DNA of 64,000 bases from Nectonema munidae (lineage: Eukaryota; Nematomorpha; Nectonematoida; Nectonematidae). The stretch covers positions 1,025,001 through 1,089,000 of the forward strand of contig JAUIRK010000097.1 in the NCBI GenBank assembly GCA_030549495.1, in the 5' to 3' direction. Of the stretch, positions 13,501 to 28,500 are shown piece by piece. Under the pieces are notes generated by a model, which saw nothing but the letters and a program-made list of their open reading frames with translations, was not told the DNA's origin and ran no database searches. The position numbers and the translations under genes were made by a program. The number at the start of each line of letters is the position of its first letter. The stretch's first letter is position 1.

Positions 13501-16500
13501 ATATAATTTTGTATAGTTTTTAAAAAATATATTCACTATTAATTTTTTTTTATTTTTCTAAATTTTTAACTCTTCATATTGTTCCAGTTATGGCTTGGAG
13601 AATGCTTGATGTAAACTTACATCCTAGTGAAGAAAATAATGATTCTGCTTCATATACAAGCGATTGTTCAGAATCATATAAAAATGTAAATACTCAAAAT
13701 GTAAATATGGAATGTCTCAATTATAAATCATCTGATGAAAGTGAAATTGATGAAGAAATTGTAGATAATGAACTTGAAAGTAAAAACGGAGTACTTTGGA
13801 CTTTATCTTTTCCAAAAGTTGTAGGAAAAACAAGTTGTAAAAACATTATACGTAATAGAGGTGGTGTAACTAATTTTATTCGAAATAGGTTTAGTGACTC
13901 TATTGACATTTTTCTAGAGTTAATAGGATCTAAAACATTACAATTTATTGTAGATATGAGAAACAAAAAAGCCAATAAAGAAAAATCTGTTTTTAGAATA
14001 AGTGTTGAAGACTTGCAAGCTTTTTTAGGCTTGTGTATCATATGTGGAGTTGTGAAAGGTAAATCTGAGCCTTTGGACTCTTTTTGGGAAAATAATTATG
14101 GAAGAAAATCTTCAATAATAGAATGGCACGGGATAAATTTAAAAAGATCTTGAGATATATCAGATTTGATAAAGAAGAGTCTAGGAAAAGAACAAAAGAG
14201 ATTGATAAATTTGCTCCAATTCGCGAGGTATGGGATGCTGTAATTTCAAATTGCAAAAAGTGTTTTCTACCAAATGCAACCGTTACAATCTATGAGCAAC
14301 TGTTTGCTTGTAGAAGTCGATGTAGTTTTACACAATATGCCAAACAAGCCTGGTAAGTTTGGCATAAAATTTTGGATGCTTTGCGACAGTAAAACTTCAT
14401 GTTTTGAATTCTTATCCTTATATTGGAAAAGAAGAGCGTCAAACTTCACTTGGGCAAAGTGTTGTAATGAAATTGATGAAAGATTTTATTTTTAAATGTG
14501 ACAACTGATAACTTCTTTACGAGCTTAGACTTAGCTAGAGAACTTTTGAAAGAAAAAACAACACTTGTTGGAACGTTGCGAGCCAATGGTAAATAAATTC
14601 CAAAATATTTAAAATATGAAAAATAGACAGCACTTTTTAGCTCAAAATATGCTTTCACAAAAGACGATGGAGTTTTATTATTCAATTATAAAGCCAAAAA
14701 AATAAAATCGTTTACATGCTTTCTTCTATGCACGATAATTTTAAGATTTATACAAAAGAAAAATCCAGAAGCAATAGAGTTTTATAACTCTACAAAAGGT
14801 AGTGTAGATACGTGTGATGAAATGTTGAAAGAATATTCAACAAAGCCAGGAACAAGACAATGGCCGTTAGCCATTTTTTCAACTTGCTTCATATAGTCTG
14901 CCTCAACTCCTATATTATATATAACAATACAGTTTCCATCACTACTAGCAGAAGAAAGTTTTTGTTATCTTTGGGTGAAGAGCTTTGCTCAAAATTTAAA
15001 ATATTGAAGAGTAAAGAGTCTAATCTCTTTCTAACTCTCTCAATAAATTCTGAAAAAAGGAAAGTGTCATCAGATATCAACAACAAACGGCTTCTATGTA
15101 AAAAATGTAAAAATAAAACACGCTCAAAATATCATGGTTGTAATATCGAAGTGTGTGGCTCTTGCTCAAATCAAGTTTGTTTTAAATGTTTCAAAGAATA
15201 AAATTTTGAAATAAATATTTTTATTTTGTAGATTTTTAGTTATAATGGATTATGGGTCATTTGACCTATTCAGCCGTTCTTAGTATATTCATTAATTATT
15301 TGACAATAATATTATTATTTTTTGATTTTAATGTAATGGAAACTTTATTTAGTACGAAAAACTTAAAGTTAATAAAATTTAGCCAATTTCAAAAAAGTAT
15401 TATTCGAGTGTTTTATATTTAATTTTATAAAATGGTCAATTGACCCATTTAGTTCAGGTTAAATGTGCTTGAACCAATTAAATGGTTGAAGTAGTTATAT
15501 ATCTACTCTAATATAATGCAATCTGCTTCTGAAATCGAATGAGCTAATAAATATAAAAAAATTGATCACATTTTTTAAGTTAATTGAGAAATTTTATATT
15601 ACTTCATTTTGAAATTTTGAGTTGTGGATATAATTATTAAAAATTGCTTTATATAGAAAAGAATTTTACCGTGATTTAAGTTTCATACAGCTAAATTTGT
15701 TTTTTTTTAATGTACTCAAGAGATCCTTCTTTTTCCTAACATCCCTTGACGGCGAGAGTTCAAGTTCGCGATTTGGAACATCTTTATCTTCAATCAAGGA
15801 CATTAACAAAGATGGTTATGAAGGTCAATATTTTTGCTTTTATCGCTTGAATCGGGTTTGTAATGAAGTGATTTATTATAGATTTTGTGATTGGCGCTCC
15901 ATATGGCGGAAAGAATGGCAATGGAGCTATTTACATTTACAATGGTCACAAAAATGGAATTTATGAAGAATTTTCTCAAGTATATATTTGTTAATGCAAA
16001 TATTAAATTGTTCATAATTAGCTATCACTCTGCGGACATATTTTCTTTAATATTCAAAGTTTGTTTCAGACAATTTCAAATTATTTATTTGTTGTTAGAC
16101 GTAATTTTTAAAGCTCATTCATTTTAAAGTCTATATCTTTCAAAAGAGATTTAAATAAATATTATGTAATAAAAATTCTTTCTCAATATGAGTAACTTTA
16201 AAAATAATTTTAAGTTTTATGCAAATATGTTAGATTTTTTAGTATATAAGCTTTTTATAAATTGCTCCATGTTTATTTATTCCCATTTTTTTGCCCTATC
16301 CTTTGTGACATTTTTTGTGAAGATTTGGACTTTTTTCTCCCTCATTCAATTTTAAGTATTAATACTTAAAATACCTTCTTAATCTCTTTAATTCTATTCA
16401 CTCTCTTTTCAAAATTTCTTGACATCTACTTAAGATATCACTAGTTAACAGTTTTAAAATTTCAGAAATAAAATATTAACACTGCAAGGAAGATGAATTT

Positions 16501-19500
16501 CAGCCGGAAAGAGAAATTCAGTGTGAACAATCACAACCAAAGTGTTGAGGATGAAAAGGTTCATTAGTGTAAATCATTTTAACAAAGAAATTTATGCTTT
16601 TCTATTGGGGGTAGGGAATAAGGTTGCCTTGATTTCTGGCTCTCATACTAGAAAGTGTTTTTGGTTCGAATCTAGCATAAAATGTTTATGTTCATAGTTA
16701 GCGTCTCAAGAATTTTATCTCTCTATATTCAGCCTTATTCCGTATGAATAAAAATTATGGTAAAACTCAACCATAAATAGCGTTACCCTGTCAAATTAAG
16801 CAAGGAGCCAACTTTTAAACTTTCTAATCAAATAAACATTTTTTGTACATGTCATCAGTTCAAAAGATTCAAAGTAAATATTAAGTCTTTTTGAATGCAT
16901 AAATTAGCTTCATACAATTTTATGAATAAAGATTCAAGAAAAAAATAATTTTTTCGCATACGTTTTTTACAGATTTTAAACATTCCGAGTTTCCAGTTAA
17001 ATCGTTACCAATCGATTACGGAGACTGGATCTTTGAAATTTCTTTCATTGTACTTCTATTTGCATTTCTAATTAATTTTGGAGCATGTTCCTCAATTCTT
17101 TCTAGCAATGTTTTTGGATGTTCTCCCTATGTAAGTTGAACCACACTTACTATTGTGTACAGGGGTCGGCAAAGTGGTCGATATCGACCCCTGGGGGTCC
17201 ATAACAGATATTTAGGGGTCGATAAGATAGAATAACTTACCAAATTGTTCTATGTTTTTTTTTACTTTATAGTAGTAATAAATTTCCTTTTTCTTTTAAA
17301 ACATAGTTTAGCACATTGTATAGTGTAGGATATATGAAACATATTTGGTTTCTATTTCTCTCTTAATTGCTGACATTGACTAATGCTTTTATGAAACATT
17401 TCTATGTGGGGTGGGGGTCGATGTGAAGACAAATGTTCTATGAAGGGGTCGACGGGTAAAAAAAGTTTGCCGATCCCTGGTGTAGATAAGCACTATTATT
17501 AGTATGAAATTTTGGAAAAATGTGAGCATGGAGTGAATACGACTCTAACCTTATTACACTTTGTTCACTGAGCTTTTTATCATATTTCGGTATTTTCTAG
17601 AATTTGATTCACACATGTAAGACAAAGATCATTTTTCCTTTTCTACAGTCTATTTTTCTTCTTTTTCGCCTAATCTGTTTGTCAATAACTTTATTCAATA
17701 ATAATTTTATGGTGGCCATTTTTAATGAATTTTTTAAACTCATTGATATCCTCTGCCAATTTTGCTATTGGAAGACCAAAGAAAGCATGGAATGGAGTGA
17801 TTCATCACGATATGGAAAAAAGAAAGCTTGTGCGAAGTGATGCTAAAGAAAGAATGAAATGGCGTAGTTGTTGCAGCAAACTGGTTGACCCCGACTCTTT
17901 GGGAACAATAACCAGGCCTAGAAGGCAGAATGGATGATGATGATGATGATGATTGATATCCTCTACCAAATAGCATTCCAAGGAATAAAGAAAATAAATA
18001 AATAAGAAATAGTCTGAGATGGTGACGCCTTCTTATAAGAAGAGACAAGGCTGAGCCAATTAATTAAATTTTGGAATTAGTGGTAAGAGAAATAAAAGAT
18101 ACTTGGAAGGAAAAGCTGATGAAAGAAATGCGGAAGCTTGGGATGGAAGAAGCAAATGCGCTTGAGCGACTACACGTACGACAGTCAGAAACGCCTTGCG
18201 AAAAGGGGATTTTAACTGACTTAAATAAATGATGATGTACTTAATAGCACAAATGAGTCAACTCTTAAATTCTAACTTAATTAATTTCTTTCTTATGCTT
18301 TTATTTCGTATCGATTCTCCTTTTTTTGATGAACTAAAAATTTCCATTGTAGTAAGCTGATGAAGGTAGATGAAAGATATCTCCTTTTTGTAAGAATAGC
18401 TCTGAAAGATGTTGTATTGAGGTTATTTTCGATTTTGAGTCTATTTTATGCTTAAATTATTCTGAAAAATTCAGTATATTATAATTTATTGGACATTACT
18501 TTATATATTATAGAATATTTTTTGCCGGACTTTTTTAATCAACAGCGAGAATATGGGCACAACTAAATACTTAACATATTCTTAAAGAGAATTTTTTACT
18601 AAAAATTCTCATACATACCCCAGTCTCCACTAACAAAACAATAAAAAAAGTTGTGATATATTGTATACAATTGTTAATACAGGAAGTCCTTGCAAAACGT
18701 GGTTAATCGGTTGCAATTAACGTCTGCACTATGCAAAACCGCGTTGTTAAAGGTATTTAACATGTTAAATACGTAATACGATGTTAAAGGGTTGTATATA
18801 TATGGCGGGTCAATTGAAAAAAAAAGTTTCAAAAAAATATTAAAAAAACCGCGTTATAGCTAAATCCGCACTGATCAAAGCCACGCTATGCAAGGACTTC
18901 CTCTATATTATTCTACTATGAAAACTAAAATACTTTTACATAAGCTCCTATATAATATTTCATGTTCTGTTAAAAATTACATTTGTTTAAATAATTAGTT
19001 TTTTATTATACATTTCAAATATTGCTTATGTAGTGCATTTAAGATGTTGTCTTGTGATAAATAAATTTCCTCCTTCAAAATAAAATGTATATTTATAATT
19101 TTGAAATATTGTTATAAATAGAATGAAATCGTATTTCAAGCACATTAACATTCTAATTTAATTCTTACTTTTAAAAAGACTTCAGATTTTGTATTCCTAT
19201 AAAATATAAAAATAGTAGAATAATAAAAAAAGAGCTAACGATCTTAGTCAATAATAATATTAGACAAAAATAAAAGCGTCTTTTATTAAAGATTTTAATA
19301 CAAATTCTCTGCTTTACTTTTGATATCTTTTTATTATACTGCTCGTACTAATTAAAGCTATATTTTAAGTTAAATCAATATATGAATCACAAAATAAGAT
19401 TATCCAAACTTTCTCATTAACTATCTTATTATGGAAAAGTGTTACAAAACGTTCACTGTCCACTAAATCTAAATTAACTCATTAGTCACACTACCTATTG

Positions 19501-22500
19501 CTTCATTTTCTTTTCTTTATCGATAACTTTGAACTGATTAAATTCTGAGACATATTGATAATAATTAATTGACTTCGAGCAAAACAAAAGCAGAGAATGT
19601 ATAGTTTATTTTTTAGGTGATATACGAGGAAGATTTAATGGTCTCTCTTTCAACTTTTGGTTGGTCACTCGCCGGTGGCTTTGACTTTGATTATAATGCA
19701 TATCCCGATCTGCTCATTGGTTCTTATAAATCCGATTCCGCATTTTACTTAAGGTTTGCCCAGATTCAAAAGGATATGATTTTTTTTTAATTTTTTTTAT
19801 ATTTTAGATCTCGTCCAATCATTTCCGCCACCATTGAATTAGAGATTCAGCCAGAATCATTAAGTCTTGACAGAAAAGCGTGCACATTGTTAGATAAAAC
19901 GCCTGTTTCCTGGTAAAAGTTTTTGCATGCTTTCAAAAATGACCCCCTTTCCTTTCTTTTTTCTTCTACAATGATTGAATTGTTGTACATATTGGCTAGA
20001 AATGAAACCGCGAGTATCACAGAGCTATATGCAATTATTTTTAGTGGGGCTGAAAAATCTTAAAAACACTAATTCTGAATTTTTTAACAAAAAAGTTTGC
20101 ATGTATTATTCATCTGGATTTTTTGTGATAAATATCGAGGTTGAGTCTTCAATTAATATTTTTTGTTATTTTAACCCATTTACGACCAATGTTCCTATTT
20201 TGGAACATAAGTAATTTCATCTTCGTCTGCTTTTTTCAATGACTTTGAATATAAATCGTCTGCGTTTTTTTAGATATCGTCTGCTTTGTTTGGTCTTAAA
20301 TGGGTTAATGACATTTTTTTTGAAATGGGTACTCTTGCCCAGTGGCCTAAATATTATATTTTTTGAATACGACTTTTTTGACGAACTCGAAAAATATTAT
20401 GAGATGAAAAATAAATATTGTTTTCTGATTCTTCACTAGATAAATCTGAAGTAAATTCATTATTTACAGTTGTTTTGGATGGTAATAAATTTATTTATTA
20501 TTTAAACTTTTTTCTTTTATGATAAGCAATTCTGCATTTTTCTTAAAATAACTTTGTGAAAGTATTCAAAATCTTCTTTGTCAACAAACCCTTTTCTGAT
20601 ATCTGTTTGCTCTTTCTTTAATAAGCTTTAGAGCATCAGCATGGGCTCTATAAAAAAGTTAATCAGCATTTCTTTGAAACATTTTTCTTTTATTAGATAT
20701 CCTCTTCGAAATATTTAGTTTTGAACGCACAACACTTTTATATCTATAATTTTATTAACCTTTTTCGTGGCACTTACTAAAAGCCAATAGGTTTTGTTGT
20801 AATACTTTATTTTTAGCTTGTCTGACAATATTTAAGAAATATTAAAAAAAAATTATACAAAAAGATTAGATACTCTTTTAAAAAAATGCATGCTCCCATG
20901 TGGGAACATTGCCGATATATAGTATCTTTTTTTATACAACTATATTTATTAAACTTTTTTCTACAAAGTACTACTATTCATAAATATTATATATATGCTT
21001 TTTAAAGAAGAATTATTTATTGAAACCTTACATCATCACGAAGATTCGGTTTTGTGCCTCCATTAGTTTTTTTTCTCAAGTTTATCTGAGACTTCAGAAG
21101 AAACTGAAGATGAGATATCAAATTTATGTTGACTTTAGGGTACAACCTTCATGCTGCTACAATTGAAATGTTTATTGCGTTTGTAATCCATGGCCAATAC
21201 CATTTTTCCCTCGTATCATAGGACGATAAGCACTCAACAGTCTATCTAACAAGTCAACGCCACCCATGCCAGCGTTGTATTTCTTCACCAATTGAGGTTG
21301 AATAATGTCCGCGGCTTTTTTTATTTCGTCGTTTTGTCGTGCTAGTTGGTATATGAGTAATGAAGTTACTACAAATGTTGAAGATAGAATTATCTTTCCG
21401 CCTACAAAAATAAACGATTCCATCAGTACAAAAATCAAAAGTTCCTCTGGGAGTTTTTTTCATATCTGAAACAGATTTAAATTTTTTACAAGCACCTTTA
21501 GTTCTGTTTTCACGTACGGTTCCAATAGCTTTGAAGTTCTTTGTAGATAAATCTGCAAGAAGATTATAACTTATGAAAAAATTATCGAAAAATAAATCAT
21601 GTTTGGATGGACTCGAGAACTGCTTTATTACATCGATTTTTTCAATCACCCCACGACTTCCCAAAGGTTCAGCTTGGCCTTCACTTTTGCCTGAATACAA
21701 GCTCATATGATAAGGGTACCCATCTTCTCCACAAAGACACCACGCTTTGTAACCAAACCTAATAGGTTTACCACGAATAAACATCTTGCAACTATGTTTA
21801 CCAAAGTATGGAATCATAGATTCGTCAATACTCAGAAATTTGTGAAAAATTCCATGTTCAACAAAAGACTTATTCAAACCTTCATACAACAACGAAACTT
21901 TTGCCATTTTATTTTTATTATTTCATTATACATTTTAGAATATTTCAAAAATACAGTTATTCTTAAATAAAAAAAATTTAAGATGTAAAAACAATCAAAG
22001 TCTATCATAAAAATATGAATCGAAAATTCATATCTAGGCATTGTTCCCACATGGGAACATAAATACTTAACTGATGAATAAAGAAAAAAAATAAGACATA
22101 TACATTGTTGAAGTAGCTTGGAAATTAGATTGAAACAAAACAAAAATTTCTAGAACAAAAAATGTTTTAAATAATTCTGAATTTAATGTTTGTTTTTTCA
22201 TTTTTTTCGGGGTGTTAAAAAGTAATCTTTTTTTGTTTTAAAGCATAAAATATAAAAACAATTTCATTTTCGATTACAATTTTTGTGGTTCGAATTTTTT
22301 TTTAGCTTTTTTTATTTTGATAAAATGAAATAATAGGAAGAAAATATCAGACTAAAAGCTTTTAAAACTCTTTTAAAAAAATGTTCCCACATGGCAACAA
22401 CGCTACATGAAAGGAATAAACATATTGACTTATTAGAATTAGAGAATGACACAATCAAAATTTTATAAGATATTTTTCGTAATTCTCTTTGTCAACAATC

Positions 22501-25500
22501 GACAACTAACTTCAATTCTTCTTACTTTAGTTTTATAAGCTTAAATAATAAGTATAATTTTTCTTGAGGCTAGGATTATAATGCCATCCTGTAAGAGCAA
22601 TCATGGATAGCAATTCGTCAAATCGAGGTTGAACTCGACGTCAAAATTCGTACTGAGTTTCTCTATTTTGCATCTTAAAATTTAAAGAAATTTCATCGTT
22701 CTCAGCCATCTGTATAATTTGTAGCTTTCATATTCTATTCATATTGTCCACTGAGGCTACGTATAAAAAGTGGCGAATCAAATTTGTAAGAAAGTATCCA
22801 AGAAGTCCAAACTTTTAATAGAAATTTTAATAAAATTAGTTTAAAGTTTCTTTGCATTTTTCAATATGTGAAGATTGTTGTTCACTTTTATCTTTTAAGC
22901 ATTCTTAGAGGACCAATCAAATACGTGGTACTCGGCTAACTAAAAAACTTTAAAAAAGCATTCCTTTCTTGAAAGGAAGGCGAACGTATGGAAAGAATAC
23001 ACTTTTTATAGCGTAGAAAAACTTTATATGAAGTATGGAAGGATAAATAGACTAAAATATGAAATATATCCTATTGAAAAAGGGGTGTGAGTAAGGTTGG
23101 TTAGGTACTGGGTTTCGATAACTCAAGGTCTTGGGTTCGATCCCGCATCAAGCCTACTTTCTCATAGTTCGATACAAGCGGTGCAAATTGTGCCTTCTCG
23201 ATGAAAACACCCCACAAAGTAAAAAAGTTTGCATAAGTTTTGAGAAAAATAAGTTTAAAATGTGCAAAAGTATTCATCTTTAATATCCCCTCAGAATTAC
23301 CATTTGTCCCTTTGTATAAAACAAAATAGTCTTATACAATACTTTAAATATAATTGCGTATAATGTTAAAAAATTATAATTGTCGGTCACTAGACTTGGA
23401 ATCATAAAAAACATATAGCTGTCTAAAATATTATCTGACTTGAAAATGGTATCTTTTGTCCGTAATTTCTTTAATTTTGAGAATAATCCTCAGATTTTTG
23501 ATATCGAAACTTGACACTTTTTTTTATTTAGATGCAAGCTAGGGGAAATTTTCGAGTTTTTTCATCTCCTTGATCTCTGAACAGCATCTATCAAAAAAAA
23601 CAAAGATGATTTACTTAATTTACAAATTCTCTAAGATATGAAAACAAACTGTGTGAGACTTTCGTAATTAATATCTTTTTTGAAAACTAATGGCTTACAA
23701 TTAAGTGATTAATTTGTGACTAATCAACCAAAACATTTGCAGTATTTCGGAAAAATAATTCAAACGGTTTCAGGCGGGAAACGTTAAATGAAAAGTGAAA
23801 AACTTTCATAACACCCGTATAATTGAAATGCTTTGTATGGGTATATTTTATTTGGATTATCAGGAATAATAGCAATAAAATATGTTATAGTTGAAATGTA
23901 GCTTATGATTACGTTAACATGGGGTCTAAAGATGCATCGAAGCTACTACTGTTATAATTGTGTATTAGTGTAGATTTGATACAATTCATTCTTTCATAAT
24001 CTATGCATAGTACGACTTGAAACCATCTTTAAAAACAAACCACCATATTTAAGTAAGACTAATTTGTTTTAGAATGTTTTTTTTGATTGAGATGTTATAT
24101 TTTTTAGATACACCAGTATGATATAAAATTTTTTTTGGAAATATTAAAATTATCCAAAAAATTAAAAACTAAAGTAATCACGATTAATGCTAGGACTAAA
24201 TTTTAAATCATTCCAAATGTTAAGTCGTAGAGTTGCATTTTATGGTTCCAAGAAATCAAGCATTTCAAAGCATCTCGTTTAAGCGAAATAAAAAATTGTA
24301 GACTAATCGTCCATTTTATGTATTTAAAGCCGATGCTTTCAATTTCTTGGAACAATGGTGTCACACTGGCCCTGAAAGATGTTGGAGTTAAGCCTTATCT
24401 TTGAGGGAGCCCAATTTTAGCTTTCACGAAAAAATATATCATTTGTCTTTTGTTTTAAGCGCTCTTCTCACAACCTGCGTCCACTACAATGGAGAAAGCG
24501 CGCCATATACTTTAGGTACAGATTGCATTCTTTTTAACCCATTTGATGTCGGAAAAGGATCTAGTTAAGGCAATCCCTCTTATTTTAAGATAAATGGATC
24601 TTACAGAGAGATCATCTTAACTTGTTCCCTAGAAAAAGGAAACGACATTAAGTAATTTGATATAAAAATAGTACGGAATAAAATCAAGAAATTATTCTCG
24701 ATAATTAATCATTTTAGGGATTGGTTTTCAAAAATTAATCGTAGGATTTTTATTTTGAATGAATTTTTATATAACTTAAAACAGATGATTTATATTTTAT
24801 GGGTGATTGGTTGCCCATTGTGTCTGAAAAGTTAAAAACGACAGTGTGATCAAATGGGTTATTAAATAAAATGCTTTTTCCTTCGTTTTTTCTTTGTTAA
24901 ATAGATGTTGGAATCGTGATTCAGCTCGACACTTCCAAGGTTTATGGGCAAAGAGCCCTATTTCTAGAGAAAGAGGGAGCGTACAACAGCAAGCAAGTGG
25001 TATCTGTAATTGCGGATAAAAAATGGTGCAAAGAAGATTACGTCTACATTCGCGTAAGATTTGTTTCCTATTTTTTGACAGTTGATTACTGTACAGTAGA
25101 ACCTCAAATATCCATGTGACAAAGAAATTGTTTGGATGTGCGAGTGTTCAGATATGGGAAAACTTTTTTCATTTTTTTCTTTCTTTATGTGGGCACTTCA
25201 GTTGTTCGGATACGCGAAAATTCGGATGTTTGAGGTTTCACTATATTGTATTTGTGAATGTATTCGTATGGAAACAAAAAAATGTACACCAAATTTTTGT
25301 TGCTTCGAAGTTAAGGACATAGACACAAGTTCTCCACAAGTGAATTTCAAGACACCCAAAGCCGGCAAATATCTATTAGTCAAATTACTTGAATTTGAAA
25401 TTCTCCATATTTTTCATAAATATTGAGAATAGAATTGTAGATTAAAGAGAAAATAAGTTGAAAAAACATTGGGTGATGATTAAGGTCAAATGACAATATA

Positions 25501-28500
25501 AAAATGGGAAATCATATAAGTTCTCAAAAAATTTAAAAAATGGGGAGAATTCTTAGAAAAAAACATGGAACGGGCGGGTTCAAATAATATTTGAAAAAAT
25601 TGAGCCTGATAAAATCCTAAAAAGTTATGGGCGGACATGAGTTACATGAAGTAGGCCCATGCAGTGCTCTAGATGTGGGTTCAATACAAATTTAAAAACT
25701 TACTATGCATTCTGTCATCTCATTTATACATGATCCACACCTTGAAAATTGAGAAACATCGCTATTCGAATGAAATTTATTGGAAGCAAAATTTTTTCCT
25801 TATTCATATACAATATACATACATAAATTCACCATTTGGAAAAGATGTATAAAATAAAAGTATCAATCTTTGCAAAAATGTATAAAAACTCAACTTTAAA
25901 AAGTAAAGTTTTAAAAAATTCGGTAAAATAACTCATTTTTATTTTAAAAAAAGTTTGAAGAAGCAAAAAATTAAAATATATTTAGTTCATGAAACATAAT
26001 TTAACCCATATTAACCCAATAAAAAATTTTTGAAAATAGTATCATTTTTTATGATAAATAGCCTCTAAATAACATGAAAACAAAAATATTTAGAAAAAAA
26101 AATAAATAATTTGTTTTTTAAGAAAAAATGTTTTGTAAGTTTAAACTGATGGGAAGAAAGTATTTATTTATTATTTCAAGATTAAAAAAGTTAGGTAGTT
26201 AAGAAATATTTATTTGACCTAATCATAAACTTTTTCTTTAATTAATTTTATTATATTTCGTAAAATCAAATTATTAAATTTCGCCTTCTAGTTTCAGAAT
26301 TTTAAAAAATGATATACATAAAAAACATAAATATTTATTTTAAAAATTATATTGTTTTGTGATATGTAGAAAACAATCAGGATGTAATCCGACTTACTTT
26401 GAAAAGAATACAGCTTCTTCCGCCGCTTCATTGGTCTTCTTGTTTTTTATAATCCAGTGATCAAAACTATCTAATCTTGACTCTTCACTGGATAAAAAAA
26501 GTTCTTTGTTTTTTGAAGGAGTTATTAAAATTTTTGGTTTCGAATATTGAGCAATATATTTACTATATTTCTTCTAAAGGATAGTAAATCTAAAGGTTGT
26601 TCTTTAAAATTTTTCTTTGATATCTGTATATTTGAAAGTTATTTAAGCTAAATCAAGAAATAGGAAAAAAGGAATAATTTTTTGTTTTAGATTGTTTATA
26701 ATATGAAATGTTTTAATCAAGTCTATCGAACCTCCCATATTTGGTTATACTGTTCTAAATTTGGGGTCTTTCAACTTGGATAAATTTTGTTTTTCGGAGT
26801 TCTTTTAATGAACTGATGAATTTCTAATAAAATGATGAAATAAATGTAATTTTGTTTCTCTCTCTGTTTGAAATTTATTCTTATCATCAACAAACTCAGA
26901 AGAATCTTGGTAATTTCATCATTGATTTTTCATTTTAAGTGGAGTTTTTTGTTCTATTCATTCGTAAAGTTCCTGTATAATTAAAATTTTTTGATGAAGC
27001 TTTCTACTAAAGGAATGTGGAGAAAAATTGTCGGCTGTAATATGATAATAAAATTTTATTTGAATGAGAATTTCGGGAAATTTTTAAGACTACCTCCAAG
27101 TAATTAAATCATAAATTGTTCGTTTTTACCACTATATGAGAGAACTGAATAGATATCCATATCTCGTTGAGCACCCAAAACTTGTAGAAACTTTATAGGT
27201 TGTTTTTTATATATGTTAATGAATGCTTCCAAAATACGGGATTGTTATCTATAAAATATGGTTTGTTATGAAAATTATCAAAATTTTTTTTATATAATAA
27301 TTAAAGGAGAAATTTGAAATTTATCAGATGATCAATCTTTTATTATCAACAAAATGAAATAGATGATAATATCAAACTCGTTTCTAGAAAGTAAGGATGA
27401 AATTGAAGAAATATCTATGTTTTGAGTTTTCCCAAAATTTTTTTTTTGGAAGAGAAACATAGCTTATCAATAAAACTGAAAAAAGACCTAATTTTTTAAT
27501 ATCTAAGATAAAGCTGTGATTACCTTTCTTGTATGATATTTGTTAGTTTCTTTACAAATTTGTTCAAGAAGTTCATCTGTAAAAATCTGTGAAAAAGAAA
27601 AATGGAGAATAAAAGTGTCCAAGTCAATGTCACTTTCATCAATGAAATTTAAATATGTTTCTGGTTTTTGTCTTTCTTCTCTCAAATAAATTGTTGTTTC
27701 TCTAAGTTTTCTTTTGTTGGCCTGTATTTTGCTTTTTTTCATCTTTATCAAAAGAATGACTTGTAAGGATGTAAAGGCTAAAAGTGGTTCTTATTTAAAT
27801 TATTGATATTTTCTTTTTTATCTTCACCTGAATCAACATCGCTAATGTCTAATTTGTATTCATTGGAGGTTCAATTAGAAGTGTAAAACTCAGAACCTTC
27901 ATTTATAGTTCTTCTAATGTATAAGAACATTGAAGAGTATCCTCAGATTTTAAAATAAAGAAAATTAAAACTAAAAATAAAATAAAATATTACATCAAGG
28001 ATTTTTATAAACAGTATCTATTTTATCCATTGTCAGTTTAAACTAATAATAAAAAAGTAAAATATTTGAAAAAAATTGTAAATTTCTAAATTTATGTCTT
28101 TAAAAGTATTAAAATATTTTAATTAAGTTTTTAAAAGTTTTAGTTTGAAAATTTTATTTTCTAATTTAAAATTTTAGTTTTTCTCTTAAACTCAGATAAA
28201 TTTTCTTTAGAAATGAAAACAGAAATTTTTAATAAAATTTTGATAAATAAAAAGAAATAGTATAAAAAATTATTTGATTTTTATACTTAAAAAAATAGAA
28301 ATAATTTTTTTGTATATTTTAAAACATAAGCAATTTTCAATGTAAGTTTAAACTGACATTGGGATGATTTGGGTTAAAATAAAATTCTTGAAAAGATTTT
28401 AGGAATTCAAAGTTTATATTATAATAACAAAAAAGTTAAATACTGAAAATCAAAGAGAACCTTTTTTTGATTTTTTACAAAGAACAGAGTTCTTATGAAT

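Noticed and set aside
17740-18048. Minus-strand frame rich in Ser as a gene
   Set aside because: The serine run is the GAT repeat of the LINE tail read backwards.
19975-20439. Two + strand frames as extra integrin exons
   Set aside because: They lack matching phases, and the Cys split codon at 19912 joins exactly to 24460.
25136-25426. 96-codon + frame after integrin exon 14 as an extra exon
   Set aside because: It runs through the pogo MITE at 25094-25243, and exons 14 and 15 already join in phase with the conserved IR-DD junction.
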